Source: Saccoglossus kowalevskii (lineage: Eukaryota; Hemichordata; Enteropneusta; Harrimaniidae). Taken from it: a stretch of DNA of 14,881 bases. This document shows positions 1 through 7,910 of this stretch, in pieces. Numbering within the stretch: the stretch's first letter is position 1; each line of letters starts with the position of its first letter. The notes beneath the pieces were generated by a model. It was not told the DNA's origin and made no database searches. It saw only the letters and a program-made list of their open reading frames with translations. The position numbers and the translations under genes are program-made. Location: NCBI RefSeq assembly GCF_000003605.2, contig NW_003135366.1, positions 26,233 through 41,113 on the forward strand, written 5' to 3'.

Positions 1-2
1 TC

Positions 3-368
3 ATGCAAGATTTAGATGTTGTCACCATTGTAAACTCAAGTGAAAAAATAATTAAGAAAAATTTAGACTTTATTCATAAAAAAATAAACAAATCATTTGA
101 GAACCAATGGATCTTAGACATGCATAATGATAATAGAAAACTAACCTTGGCTAAAAACAAACTAAGAACATACAGACTTTTCAAACAAGATTTAAAAATT
201 GAAAATTACCTAATTAATATGCAGAACCATGGTCTTAGAAGGTTAATTGCAAAATTCAGGACAAGCAACCATGACCTTAAAATTGAGAAAGGCAGACATA
301 ATAATGTGCGGCTAGATAAAAGAACATGTGATATGTGCAGCCAAAATATAGTTGAGGATAGATTGTAG
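3..368 (+). pseudogene. LINE retrotransposon ORF2, C-terminal fragment (truncated)
   Basis: This reading frame is open from the left edge of the window. It resembles the extreme C-terminus of non-LTR (CR1/Jockey-like) ORF2 proteins. It has the usual basic stretch KLRTYRLFKQ, a segment reading RRLIAKFRTSNHDLKIEKGR, and then the start of a terminal zinc knuckle, CDMC. In intact relatives the knuckle continues with spaced His and Cys residues. Here the frame stops just after CDMC, and T-rich noncoding DNA follows, so the end of the domain is deleted or frameshifted. The rest of the protein would lie to the left of the window. The family assignment is from remembered motif layout, not a search. 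I treat it as a dead, 5'-incomplete copy. Confidence 0.75.
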
Positions 369-445
369 TTTTTTTGTTTTTTTTTAATTTCTTTCTGTAA
401 GACCCTTTTTATCCTTTCCTAAGGATTTTATGCGTCTAATAAAAA
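369..445 (+). mobile_element. 3' tail of the plus-strand LINE copy
   Basis: A T-rich run is followed by a perfect 6-bp stem, ATCCTT (411-416) and AAGGAT (421-426), and then TGCGTCTAATAAAA, which contains an AATAAA signal at 438-443. A short hairpin followed by a TGCGTCTAATAAA-like end is typical of the 3' end of LINEs of this kind, where reverse transcription starts. The element appears to end near 445, because the next bases belong to a different, oppositely oriented fragment. Confidence 0.6.
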
Positions 446-450
446 TATCA

Positions 451-630
451 ATGCTTGGGTCGAATACTACATAAGAATTTATACCCATCAAGGGAAAATG
501 TGTCATTTATAGTGGCCCATGTCTCTGTGAGACAAATCACATGACATTTCTTTAGATAAGAAAGAAAATCAGGGTTTGACCATTTAGAGTTCTGCTGCAG
601 TTTAATATCGTTGCGTAAGCCCTGGCCGAA
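451..630 (-). pseudogene. LINE AP-endonuclease domain fragment
   Basis: The minus strand from about 627 down to 451 reads as part of an AP-type endonuclease domain. It begins around GQGLRNDIKLQQ, passes through SNPDFLSYLKKCHVICLTETW and ends near DGYKFLCSIRPKH. The LTETW block is the conserved motif of LINE endonucleases that supplies a metal-binding Glu. The reading is open without stops over this stretch; a stop lies upstream in frame and another just beyond 451, so this is a fragment. It has no ATG start and would be missed by ATG-based ORF calling. It faces the plus-strand LINE tail directly. Confidence 0.7.
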
Positions 631-1103
631 CCTTTATCCATTTTAACCACGGTCTGAGGATTAGTAAATATATAAAAGGCCAATAGCTCACCTGAAGACG
701 GCACAAGCAGGATAAACAACCTCACCAGACCGTCAAACCAACGAATTCGATAAGAAACCATTTTTGTCTTTGTCTGCTCCTACGGCTTCTGAATTCACTG
801 CCAACTGATCACATGACCTGTCTGTTGAATATCATTAATTCCACTGTTCGACGAACACTATTGTCGTTCGTGATAATACACCCACTAACGCTTGCGTTGA
901 CACACACTGGCAGTTACTGAGAATGTAGGTTCTCATCCCTTCGTGGAAATATTCGCACGCGATATTGCTAACCGCCGAAGGTATTAAGAAACGGCTAGCT
1001 CATACAGGCATGTGGGAGTAGAGTCAGTATTTAGCCACCGTCAGACGCCTCTGCGATTCAAGGGTTGAACGACGACAAAGCGGCTACACGTTGAATCAGC
1101 TCT
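631..1103. other. Upstream region of the PQ-loop gene
   Basis: I see no gene in this stretch. TATAAAAGG at 671-679 on the plus strand looks like a TATA box, but it is about 425 bp from the start codon and borders LINE-derived DNA. The part from 880 to 1100 is richer in CpG than its surroundings and is a reasonable place for a 5' UTR and TATA-less promoter. An in-frame TGA at 1092-1094 bounds the downstream coding frame. Confidence 0.35.
671..679 (+). promoter_or_regulatory. TATA-box-like element
   Basis: TATAAAAGG matches the TATA consensus well on the plus strand, upstream of the PQ-loop gene. The distance to the ATG would require a 5' UTR of about 400 nt or an unseen 5' intron. This DNA is AT-rich, so a chance match is quite possible. 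Confidence 0.2.
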
Positions 1104-1631
1104 ATGGAAACACAACATGTATTTTCGACTGCGTGGTTGACTTCGCTCAACGACACCGCAAACAATTCAGACTCGGAGGATATTTTACATCAGAACTGTC
1201 GATCAGAATGGCCCGTTTCAGTTTGCGAGTTCGCTAATATATGTGGACTAATCAGCACAGCGATATGGTTTGTTGTTCTATTTCCGCAAATTGTGAAAAA
1301 CTGGAGGCGGAAATCGGTGGTTGGACTCAGTGTGCTATGGGCAACGGCAAATTTCTCTGCGTCTCTAATCAATGTATTCTTTGTGTTTCGTATTCAAGAA
1401 TTACCAGCATACGTGAAGGTCTCCGCCATTTATATGCCTACACTTGAACTGTCGATGTTGACTCAATTTTGGATTTACGGCACGCATTATAATCAGAAAC
1501 TTAGGTGGTTATATTTACTGGTGTGTCTAGTTTGTTGGTCGTTAATCGTTGTACTTGAAGTGGTTGTAGGCATTTACAAAGAAATGGAGTGGGCTGCGAT
1601 TGTATTATGGTCTATTGAAACCTTTCCTCAG
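1104..1631 (+). CDS. PQ-loop gene, coding exon 1
   Basis: This exon encodes residues 1-176: the N-terminus, the first PQ-loop, helices 1-5 and the second PQ dipeptide. It ends CCT CAG before the donor gtcagt at 1632. Reading on into the intron gives only three codons before a stop. Confidence 0.85.
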
Positions 1632-3879
1632 GTCAGTATTTGAATGTAACGTGAAAAAACCTATTTAACGATTGAACAACATTGACAATGCAAGCGCGTC
1701 GCGGGTTGCAATGTTTTGTGCGGTTTTCATATGTTTTAGTCCAGAAATACCGGATCCAAAGTACCCTTGCGATAAAATAAATGAACACACGGGTTGACAT
1801 TTTACGGTGTGCAAGGTATGTATAATGTAAACATCAACTAGACATGCGAAATATGACACGTTATCGTGTGTTTGCTTAGTTAAGATAGCCTGGTTTGTTT
1901 GTTTGTTTAATATCTCTGTGTATTCAAACACGGAGAATGTCATATTTTTTTTATTTCGATTTTTAATTTATAAATAAATGTCATTATATAAAATGAATAT
2001 AGTACTTCAAATGAATAAATAAATAAATACAAAATAAATAAAAATATGAAAAAATAAGATTAAAAAAAGACTAATTAAGGTCTTATCCTAAAGGCGGTAG
2101 TCGCGCCACGCATGCGCGAGATTTATGGGTATCATATAAACAAAAATGTCGATTTTGACTATTGCGTATATCAACCACTACAAACTGAGACGTCATCAAG
2201 GTTTAATTAAGTATTTGTTTAGGTAATTGGAGATATCGAAGGAGTCACCGGCGGTAATTATTGCAAGTCGCGCCCAGGTCAAACCTCATACGTGTGATTC
2301 CCATTAAAAGAGCGCATTGGATTGTGGGGAAATCAATGTTTATATTGACAAACGTCGCACATGCGCAGCGCGACGACCTCCACCCTTTAATTAGCTTGAG
2401 TTTTCAAAAAAAATAATGATACATTACTACTCCAGTTTAGTCTGAGCTTATATACAAGGCAAGCAATCCAATCTCTGATTCGACCTGACTGCGGGTGTTA
2501 ATGCTTAATCGGGCACAATCTTCGCATTGCCTTCTAAATTTTCCACTTACGGTTTCAAATTTAATTTGTATTAAATTAAAGCGCACCCATTCTAGGAAGA
2601 ATACACGATATAACAATATAAATTTTATTTGTATCGTGTATTACGTTTTTACAGGTTATATTAAATATGCAACGAACATCAACCAGTGGACAGTCAACTT
2701 TATCGGTCTGCATTACTTTAGTGGGAAAAACGACAGATTTTCTGTCAACTTACCTGTTAACAAGACCGTTGCAATACATTATCATGGCGTACTTCTCGAG
2801 TTCAATGGCGTACATTAATGGTATGCAAGTCGTATGGTATTGGAGGAATCGTCATATTACGAATGAATTACCCTCTCCTGTGTATGGTGGAACGGAGTCA
2901 CGTGATGGGGGCCAACGGTATAGGTATTTCACAAATGACGATGAGGTATGTTTTCATTGATTATGTCTTGTAAATATGAAATGTGATTGACTCGAGTGTG
3001 AGGAAACAACTTGGCATATACTCCCACTTGTCTAGTATTTAAATTTATGGTATGCAATAGGCATTTTACAAATACTTGAACACAATACAATCGATTGAAT
3101 GATTGACAAAATAATTTACAATGCATAGTCAAAGCAGTAGACGAAGATGTATGGTCCTCGAGGGCAAGGGTGCGGTGTGTTTTGAAAACAACAATCTTCT
3201 CACAATAACTAGTGAACATCTCGTCTCTATTGGCGGGGGGGGGGGTATCGGCTGGTATCTAGTGTAAGAAATAGACAAGGGAAGGACCTCCAACTGTACC
3301 GCGCATTCTGTATAACCATTATTTATTCGTAAATGTAGTCAATTTGTGTAGTTTTCTTGATTTATTTAAGCGATATCGGTAAAATAAAGATAAGTCTTTG
3401 GCGAAACTTGAAAGAGCCATTAATGTTCTTCAATCTGATATTTGACATTCCTTTCGTCTGTTTTTTTTTTTAGTTTAAATTATATAGGCTCATCTCTTGT
3501 TTATTACTTACACTGGATACTAACCAACGATTTATCAAATCTTAACTATATTTACTACCAGATCATGTATTTGTAATGTTTCTCTTCTATGTCGCTTATT
3601 TCTTCACAGGCCGAGAACGTGGCTTCCGAACTGGAGATACCGGAAGATGACAGTGTTGACAACAATCCACCAGTGTCGCCAAGTTTGAAAATAGAGAGAG
3701 TCTTATGTGCCATACCACTACGAATCATATTCGCGACTTTCATCTCAGTCACGCTGCTGGGTTATTCAGTAGGACTGATTTGGAACACGCAATCTTTCAT
3801 TGCTCTCATTGCCCCTATTGGTATAGTTGCGGTCATGCTGGCGTCGTACGTGTATCGAAAAAAAATAATGGGGTATTAG
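1104..3879 (+). CDS. PQ-loop repeat (SLC66-like) membrane transporter, 362 aa, three exons
   Basis: The spliced CDS is 1104-1631, 2655-2945 and 3610-3879; all junctions are phase 0 with GT-AG introns. PQ-loop proteins are seven-helix transporters, mostly of lysosomal membranes, that export amino acids or related solutes. Both hallmark motifs are present: LFPQIVKNW (PQ at residues 61-62) and ETFPQVILN (PQ at 175-176), the second falling exactly on the first splice junction. Hydrophobic segments lie near 44-63, 74-95, 105-126, 133-156, 161-176, 194-211 and 215-237. A polar stretch (240-305) follows, then two further hydrophobic segments near 307-330 and 333-354, unusual for the family. The N-terminus has two N-glycosylation sequons (N16, N20), fitting a lumenal end. 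An in-frame TGA at 1092-1094 supports the start. Substrate and subfamily are not determinable; no symbol is assigned. Confidence 0.85.
1944..2070. repeat. AT-rich low-complexity tract with (AAAT)n
   Basis: Almost pure A/T sequence with repeated AAAT units, densest at about 2014-2045. It lies just left of the MITE in the same intron. Confidence 0.7.
2088..2390. mobile_element. Divergent TTAA-type MITE in intron 1
   Basis: The two ends form an imperfect inverted repeat of about 50 bp. The left end begins AGGCGGTAGTCGCG after CTAA (2088-2091). The right end, read on the minus strand, begins AGGGTGGAGGTCGTCGCG next to TTAA (2387-2390). Both arms continue through a GCATGYGCG-like core to ATATAAAC or AATATAAAC. 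The TTAA flanks (one mutated to CTAA) and the GTCGTC...GCGCATG termini resemble those of the pair at 6883-7046 and 7745-7910. It encodes no protein. It looks like an old non-autonomous DNA transposon, possibly of piggyBac type given TTAA. Confidence 0.6.
2655..2945 (+). CDS. PQ-loop gene, coding exon 2
   Basis: This exon encodes residues 177-273. It follows the acceptor ttacgtttttacag and ends GAT GAG before gtatgt. It carries the rest of the second PQ-loop (the SGQSTLSV region), helices 6-7 and the start of a polar linker. Reading from exon 1 continues without a frame change. Confidence 0.85.
2946..3609 (+). other. Intron 2 of the PQ-loop gene
   Basis: GT-AG intron of 664 bp. It contains an 11-base G run at 3235-3245 and a T run near 3462-3472, and otherwise nothing I recognise. 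Confidence 0.75.
3610..3879 (+). CDS. PQ-loop gene, coding exon 3 with stop
   Basis: This exon encodes residues 274-362 and ends in TAG at 3877-3879. The acceptor is tatttcttcacag. It begins with an acidic polar segment (EIPEDDSVDNN) and contains two strongly hydrophobic stretches and a basic tail (YVYRKKIMGY). The frame is open in phase with exon 2, and the composition looks coding. This exon is less certain than the first two because the extra helix pair is not part of the core family fold. Confidence 0.75.
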   Translation, partial: AENVASELEIPEDDSVDNNPPVSPSLKIERVLCAIPLRIIFATFISVTLLGYSVGLIWNTQSFIALIAPIGIVAVMLASYVYRKKIMGY

Positions 3880-4790
3880 AATTCGATCAAAGGGTGTCTG
3901 CAGCTTACCATACAATATGCAAATAAGGAGTGAGTATTTCGTTTCGACCGTTATGTCTGTAATGTGCGACTACGCGTATGTTTGGTGTAGATCGACCGGT
4001 TACTGAAAGTTTACTGAATTAATCACGTTTTTTTCACGTGATTGCATCATTTTCATACAAAATGTATGTACAGTCAAGGTACCTAATAGGTACCACCGAC
4101 ACTACATCGTCTTGGTATTGACCAACTTAAACGTTTGGTCTTGCGGTAATCACAAAAATCAATTATAGCGATCTTTACAGTCCCACATTTGAATTATTCA
4201 AAACAAATGCGACTTTTTAGATTGCATGGCTCAAAATTAATCAATTATCTGGATGTTTGTTTTTCTGTGCAATATTTTGTGAGCAATACGTTTTAATGGT
4301 AGCAAACTAACTTAAGCTAATGGTTCGTCTGTTTTTAGGGCGTGGTCCATTTGTGCTATATGCACGCATGTCCTTGCCCTATGTGATTTCAGAATTGAAA
4401 TCTACTGTCGCGACCGCGTGCGCTCGTTACGCGTCCCATACTAGGCATAGCAACGTATGCGCAAATTAATGTATTCAATTTCACATGAGAAAACAAGCAG
4501 TTACGGTTACCACCCATCATTAATACTTGAAAATTAAAGTTTATATTTTGAATTCACTTCCACTGATTCCGGTAATAGGGAAAGAATTCAGGTCGGAAAT
4601 ACAGATAAAATTCTTCGACTTTCGAATCTCCCAATTTTATATTGCTATTTATAATATGTGTATAACATTTCGTCGTGGAGGGCGTTTAACTTTTTCTGAT
4701 CTGAAGTATAATCACTGTACACTGTGCTAAAACGATTTATCGTAACTGTGAGTTATTTTCGACGCAATAAATAAATATCTTTCTTAGCAC
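3880..4790 (+). other. Probable 3' UTR and downstream flank of the PQ-loop gene
   Basis: No coding sequence is seen. The first well-formed polyadenylation signals after the stop are overlapping AATAAA copies at 4766-4771 and 4770-4775; these would give a 3' UTR of about 0.9 kb. A hairpin (AATCACG 4021-4027 with CGTGATT 4037-4043, T-rich loop) and a near-palindrome with two GGTACC sites (4078-4094) lie within it. Confidence 0.4.
4766..4775 (+). terminator. Overlapping AATAAA polyadenylation signals
   Basis: AATAAATAAA contains two overlapping copies of the canonical signal downstream of the PQ-loop stop codon. A further AATAAA at 5008-5013 is an alternative. AATAAA is common by chance in DNA this AT-rich, so the actual cleavage site is uncertain. 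Confidence 0.35.
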
Positions 4791-5480
4791 ATGACACTAA
4801 AAACTCAAGTTCATGTTAATCCCACGTTCTATCGGAGTAAATGTTCCATTCACTGATACATGTTTAAAATTTGAACGATAGAGGGCGATGAAACGTTAAT
4901 CAGCTATTTAGAACAATGTTTTTATTTATTTGTTTTTTTTCTACAGATTTGCAGATTGTGTAGTGAATTGTTGTTGTATACAATGTATATAGTTGATACA
5001 TTATAGAAATAAATTACTAATGAATGAATATATCAAGTTCATAACAGTCTGATGGCTTATCGCGTATGTACATTGTATAAAGTAAAAATAAAAAAAGACG
5101 CTCACTGCACCATTTCTAATCTCAGAAACAGTCACCAATCAGCGAGTAGCTATAGATTAAACTAGCTTATTGGCAGTTTTTTTATCGACGTATCTTTTTT
5201 TTATTTGTATATATGCTTCGAACTGAAATAGCCCTGACCCACGCCATTGTCGGTGTTGGAGTTTTAAACATAACGTCATAGTAGTTTATAAATAAATAAA
5301 CGCTGCTCGGACTGATAAATATTATCTTCTATAAACATAACGTCGGCAGTCGTCGGCTGTCCACTCAAACACCGCCATGGTATCTGCAAAGTGCAAAACC
5401 GTGGGGACTCGTAAGACCTAATGCACCTAATGCGCATGCGTACCCTGCACATGGGAATTATTGCGCAAAAGTAGAAGTAT
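4790..5480. other. Intergenic region, no gene seen
   Basis: AT-rich spacer. It contains a 12-bp exact direct repeat AAACATAACGTC (5266-5277 and 5333-5344) nested between short inverted arms CGGTGTTGGAGT (5251-5262) and ACTCAAACACCG (5363-5374). That arrangement could be a small decayed MITE. A weak AGAGGGCG motif sits at 4880-4887. Confidence 0.4.
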
Positions 5481-5584
5481 TAATTGAGATTTCTACAGAT
5501 AGGTCGAAGTGTTGGTCATATGATAGTTTGCGTTCGGGTCATCTGTTCAGTCGAAAACAGTGAATCGTTTTCTTGCACATCCGC

Positions 5585-5650
5585 ATCTCATGTTGCTATC
5601 CTCGGGGCGGAGCTACGTCAGAGAACGTCATACGTTGCTAAGACGCGCAC
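5585..5650. promoter_or_regulatory. Promoter-like GC-box / CRE cluster
   Basis: Within about 50 bp there is a GC box (GGGGCGG, 5604-5610), two CRE-like half sites (TACGTCA 5614-5620, AACGTCA 5624-5630) and two copies of GTTGCTA (5592-5598, 5634-5640), which resemble RFX half-sites. The surroundings are CpG-richer than the flanks. No gene can be attached to it on either strand, so it may be an orphan promoter, an enhancer or chance. Confidence 0.25.
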
Positions 5651-6882
5651 CACTGTACCATGTATTTCCAAGGGTTCTGTGCGACCTGCTCTAGAACGCA
5701 GCTGAATTTATATATGTTGCACACGTAGGGGTAATCTTGTTACACTTTTCAGGGGAGTCTCAACAACTATTTCAAAGTACAGTTTCTGAGAGTTTCGATC
5801 TTTGTTTTCACCGTGATAATTGCCAGGAGGTGAAAAAGCCCGGATGTCCACCCGAGAATAGCAAGATCTATTGCGGACAACGCCGTGGATCCACTGCTAG
5901 ATAAGAAATACTACGTTTTTACTCTAATACTGTGCAATCTGGTGAGAAGTAGTGCGTTTGAAGACCGAAGCAAACACGTAGGCGGAACGTTGCCTGTGTA
6001 TTCGTTGTTCAAACTAAATGCATGGTTGCCGGTAGAGGGCGCCCAATGTTTCAGGCAGTAATAGAACACTTATGCCGCCAATTGTAATCGAAATACCAAT
6101 AGTAATGGTGTCCGTACATCTTCTAATAACCATGGAGATTATGGAATAATGTCACCAGTACGGATAATCCGATATGATGTCGATGGGGCGCATTTGTAAT
6201 TGCCAGAGGACATTTTGATGACAGATTTTTGCAAAGTGTGTTACATCTCAATTACATGACTTTAGTGAATTTAAGTGATATCACATCACCATGTATACGA
6301 TGACGACATTTACCCCATAGCTGTGAAAACGACAAATGACATAATACACACTCGATCAAATGATTTTTAGAACTAAAACCCGGATTTGGATTATATAAAA
6401 TATATGTTGATTTATTTTGGTCCTCAGTATCATAAAAATATGTAATCTGTTTAATGAAAAGTTTGAACTGAACAATTTGGCTAATTTGCATAAATCTAAA
6501 ATAGTTGCCTTAATATCACAAGAGTACATAACTCTGTGTCAACTAGTCATTCTAAAGCAATTTTAAAATAATAATTTGTACTGGTACTACAGGTTTCTTC
6601 AACAAACTAATGAGATCTTTAGAAATGCTTATCATTTGCATAATAATATTTTATTTGCATATGGCCGCCATAAGTTTTTAGACGAAAAATCATAACTCCA
6701 CCTCAAATAGCTTCTCTAAAACAACATTATATTTTTAACTGTTGATTTTTTTCTGTAAAAGCACTAAAATGTCATATTTATAATCTGTATAAACATAACA
6801 TTAATACATTATTCAAGAAAAATGATACAACAAACATCAAAATATTGTGAATTATAAGCTTGAATTTCAATGATCCTGCTAC
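5651..6882. other. Intergenic region, no convincing gene
   Basis: Mostly AT-rich with no recognisable domain. A 75-codon frame without ATG is open on the plus strand at about 5836-6060, with no recognised family. The only notable short site is the CTCF-like motif at 6029-6042. From 6180 onward I see nothing beyond simple AT-rich sequence. Confidence 0.4.
6029..6042 (+). promoter_or_regulatory. CTCF-like site
   Basis: CCGGTAGAGGGCGC matches the conserved bilaterian CTCF core (CCASYAGRKGGCRS) at every position except the third. It lies in the long spacer between the two intact genes, where an insulator would make sense. Some repetitive elements also end in TAGAGGGCGC, so a repeat origin is an alternative. 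Confidence 0.3.
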
Positions 6883-7046
6883 TTAAAGCGGGGGAGGGGG
6901 TCGTCACCTGCGCATGCGTCAGATGGCCATAGCGTGTCATACAAACAAGCGTCTACCCATGAGCCTTTGCGTGTTTAGTGTGTGTTGTTATCGTCGCTTG
7001 GGACTCAATTCCCGCGCGTGCGCAAGTGACGACCCTCCTGCTTTAA
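6883..7046. mobile_element. TTAA-flanked MITE, copy 1
   Basis: A 156-bp element (6887-7042) lies between TTAA copies at 6883-6886 and 7043-7046. Its termini are inverted: AGCGGGGGAGGGGGTCGTCA on the left, and AGCAGGAGGGTCGTCACTTG read from the right on the minus strand, continuing to a GCGCAYGCG core. It is highly similar along its whole length, in the same orientation, to the copy at 7745-7910, and similarity stops at the TTAA. It has no coding capacity; open frames crossing it are fortuitous. TTAA duplication suggests mobilisation by a piggyBac-type transposase. Confidence 0.8.
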
Positions 7047-7691
7047 GTTTGAACGTGGTTGTTAGAAGAGGCAAGGGGGGTACAGGTTACAGGAAATAAA
7101 AAAAGGCATTTTACGTTTTTACAGGAAATAAAATGTAAACACATTTTACAGTAAAAAAAAGCTTTTTACACTGCAAGCAAATTCCTAATTACATTTTTAT
7201 AATATAATAATAATACATTTGTGTTTGAGAATCAAAATTGGAAATTGCGCACGAATTTAACGTGGAAAATGCTTTATACGCTTACAAAAAATAAGATCTT
7301 TGAACAAATTACGGACGAATAAAATAGCTGATTACGTTTTACACCTTGCCCCTGTCTACGATTTTACGTTTTTTATTTATTTAAATTACATTATTAGGAA
7401 AATAAAAACAATTGATTACAGCTTACGAAAATACACTCTGCCGACCATCTTGTTAGTACTAGTGGACTATACATGGAAATCAATCAGGTAACACACATAC
7501 TCCCTAATAATAGTGAAATGTACACAGTCAGTCAGCTGTTGCCATACATGAATGAATTTGATATCATGTAATTGCTGTCTTATCTAGCACACCACACAGT
7601 CTTCTCGCTACACTTCTTCATACATAAATAATACCATCAATGTTTTGAAATGTTTTGTTGAACAAGAAATTGTCATTTTGTCCAGACAACA
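7047..7691. other. AT-rich spacer between the two MITE copies
   Basis: No gene recognised. Around 7100-7190 there are several near-repeats of TTTTAC words (TTTTACGTTTTTACAG, ACATTTTACAGT), a low-complexity cluster. The left part of the decayed relic may extend slightly into this stretch, but nothing left of 7692 is readable. Confidence 0.4.
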
Positions 7692-7744
7692 TTAAGATGG
7701 CCAACTTAACTGGGAATATTTTGATATACTTGCGTTATTGCATC

Positions 7745-7910
7745 TTAAAGCGTGGGAGTCGTCACCTGCGCATGTGTCAGAAGGCCATAGCGTGTCATTG
7801 TTTACAAACAAGCGTCTACCCATGAACCTTTGCGTTTTTTAGCGTGCGTTGTTATCGTCGCTTGGGACTCAATTCCTGCGCGTGTGCAGGTGACGGTCCT
7901 CTTGCTTTAA
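7745..7910. mobile_element. TTAA-flanked MITE, copy 2, inside the decayed relic
   Basis: A 158-bp element (7749-7906) lies between TTAA copies at 7745-7748 and 7907-7910. It is the direct-orientation sister of the copy at 6883-7046, sharing internal blocks such as ACAAACAAGCGTCTACCCATG and GTTATCGTCGCTTGGGACTC. The right-hand relic frame reaches the MITE as ...AAC TTT CAG GCT TTA, and the left-hand relic resumes in the same frame at TTA AGA TGC AAT. The element plus one TTAA is therefore an exact insertion into older coding-like sequence. Confidence 0.85.

Larger units (their letters stand above)
1632..2654 (+). other. Intron 1 of the PQ-loop gene
   Basis: GT-AG intron of about 1 kb. It holds a (GTTT)4 run at 1893-1908, a very AT-rich low-complexity tract around 1944-2070 with (AAAT)n repeats, and a roughly 300-bp MITE-like element at 2088-2390. 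No nested gene is seen; open frames on either strand here look like chance. Confidence 0.7.

Noticed and set aside
369-630. Twin-primed (5'-inverted) single LINE insertion
   Set aside because: Twin-priming puts the inverted piece upstream of the 3' segment. Here the oppositely oriented piece lies beyond the 3' tail.
552-761. ATG-started open frame on the minus strand
   Set aside because: It is in the wrong frame over most of its length; the neighbouring minus-strand frame reads as a LINE endonuclease fragment in the overlapping part.
2495-2818. Plus-strand open frame overlapping PQ-loop exon 2
   Set aside because: Shadow frame; the splice-consistent frame carries the PQ-loop residues.
3235-3245. 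Run of 11 G (and 12 C at 13180-13191)
   Set aside because: Simple homopolymers in introns; the lengths may also be inexact through sequencing error, so no function is claimed.
6914-7099. Plus-strand open frame
   Set aside because: It lies almost wholly inside the MITE and crosses its border; the sister copy does not keep the frame.
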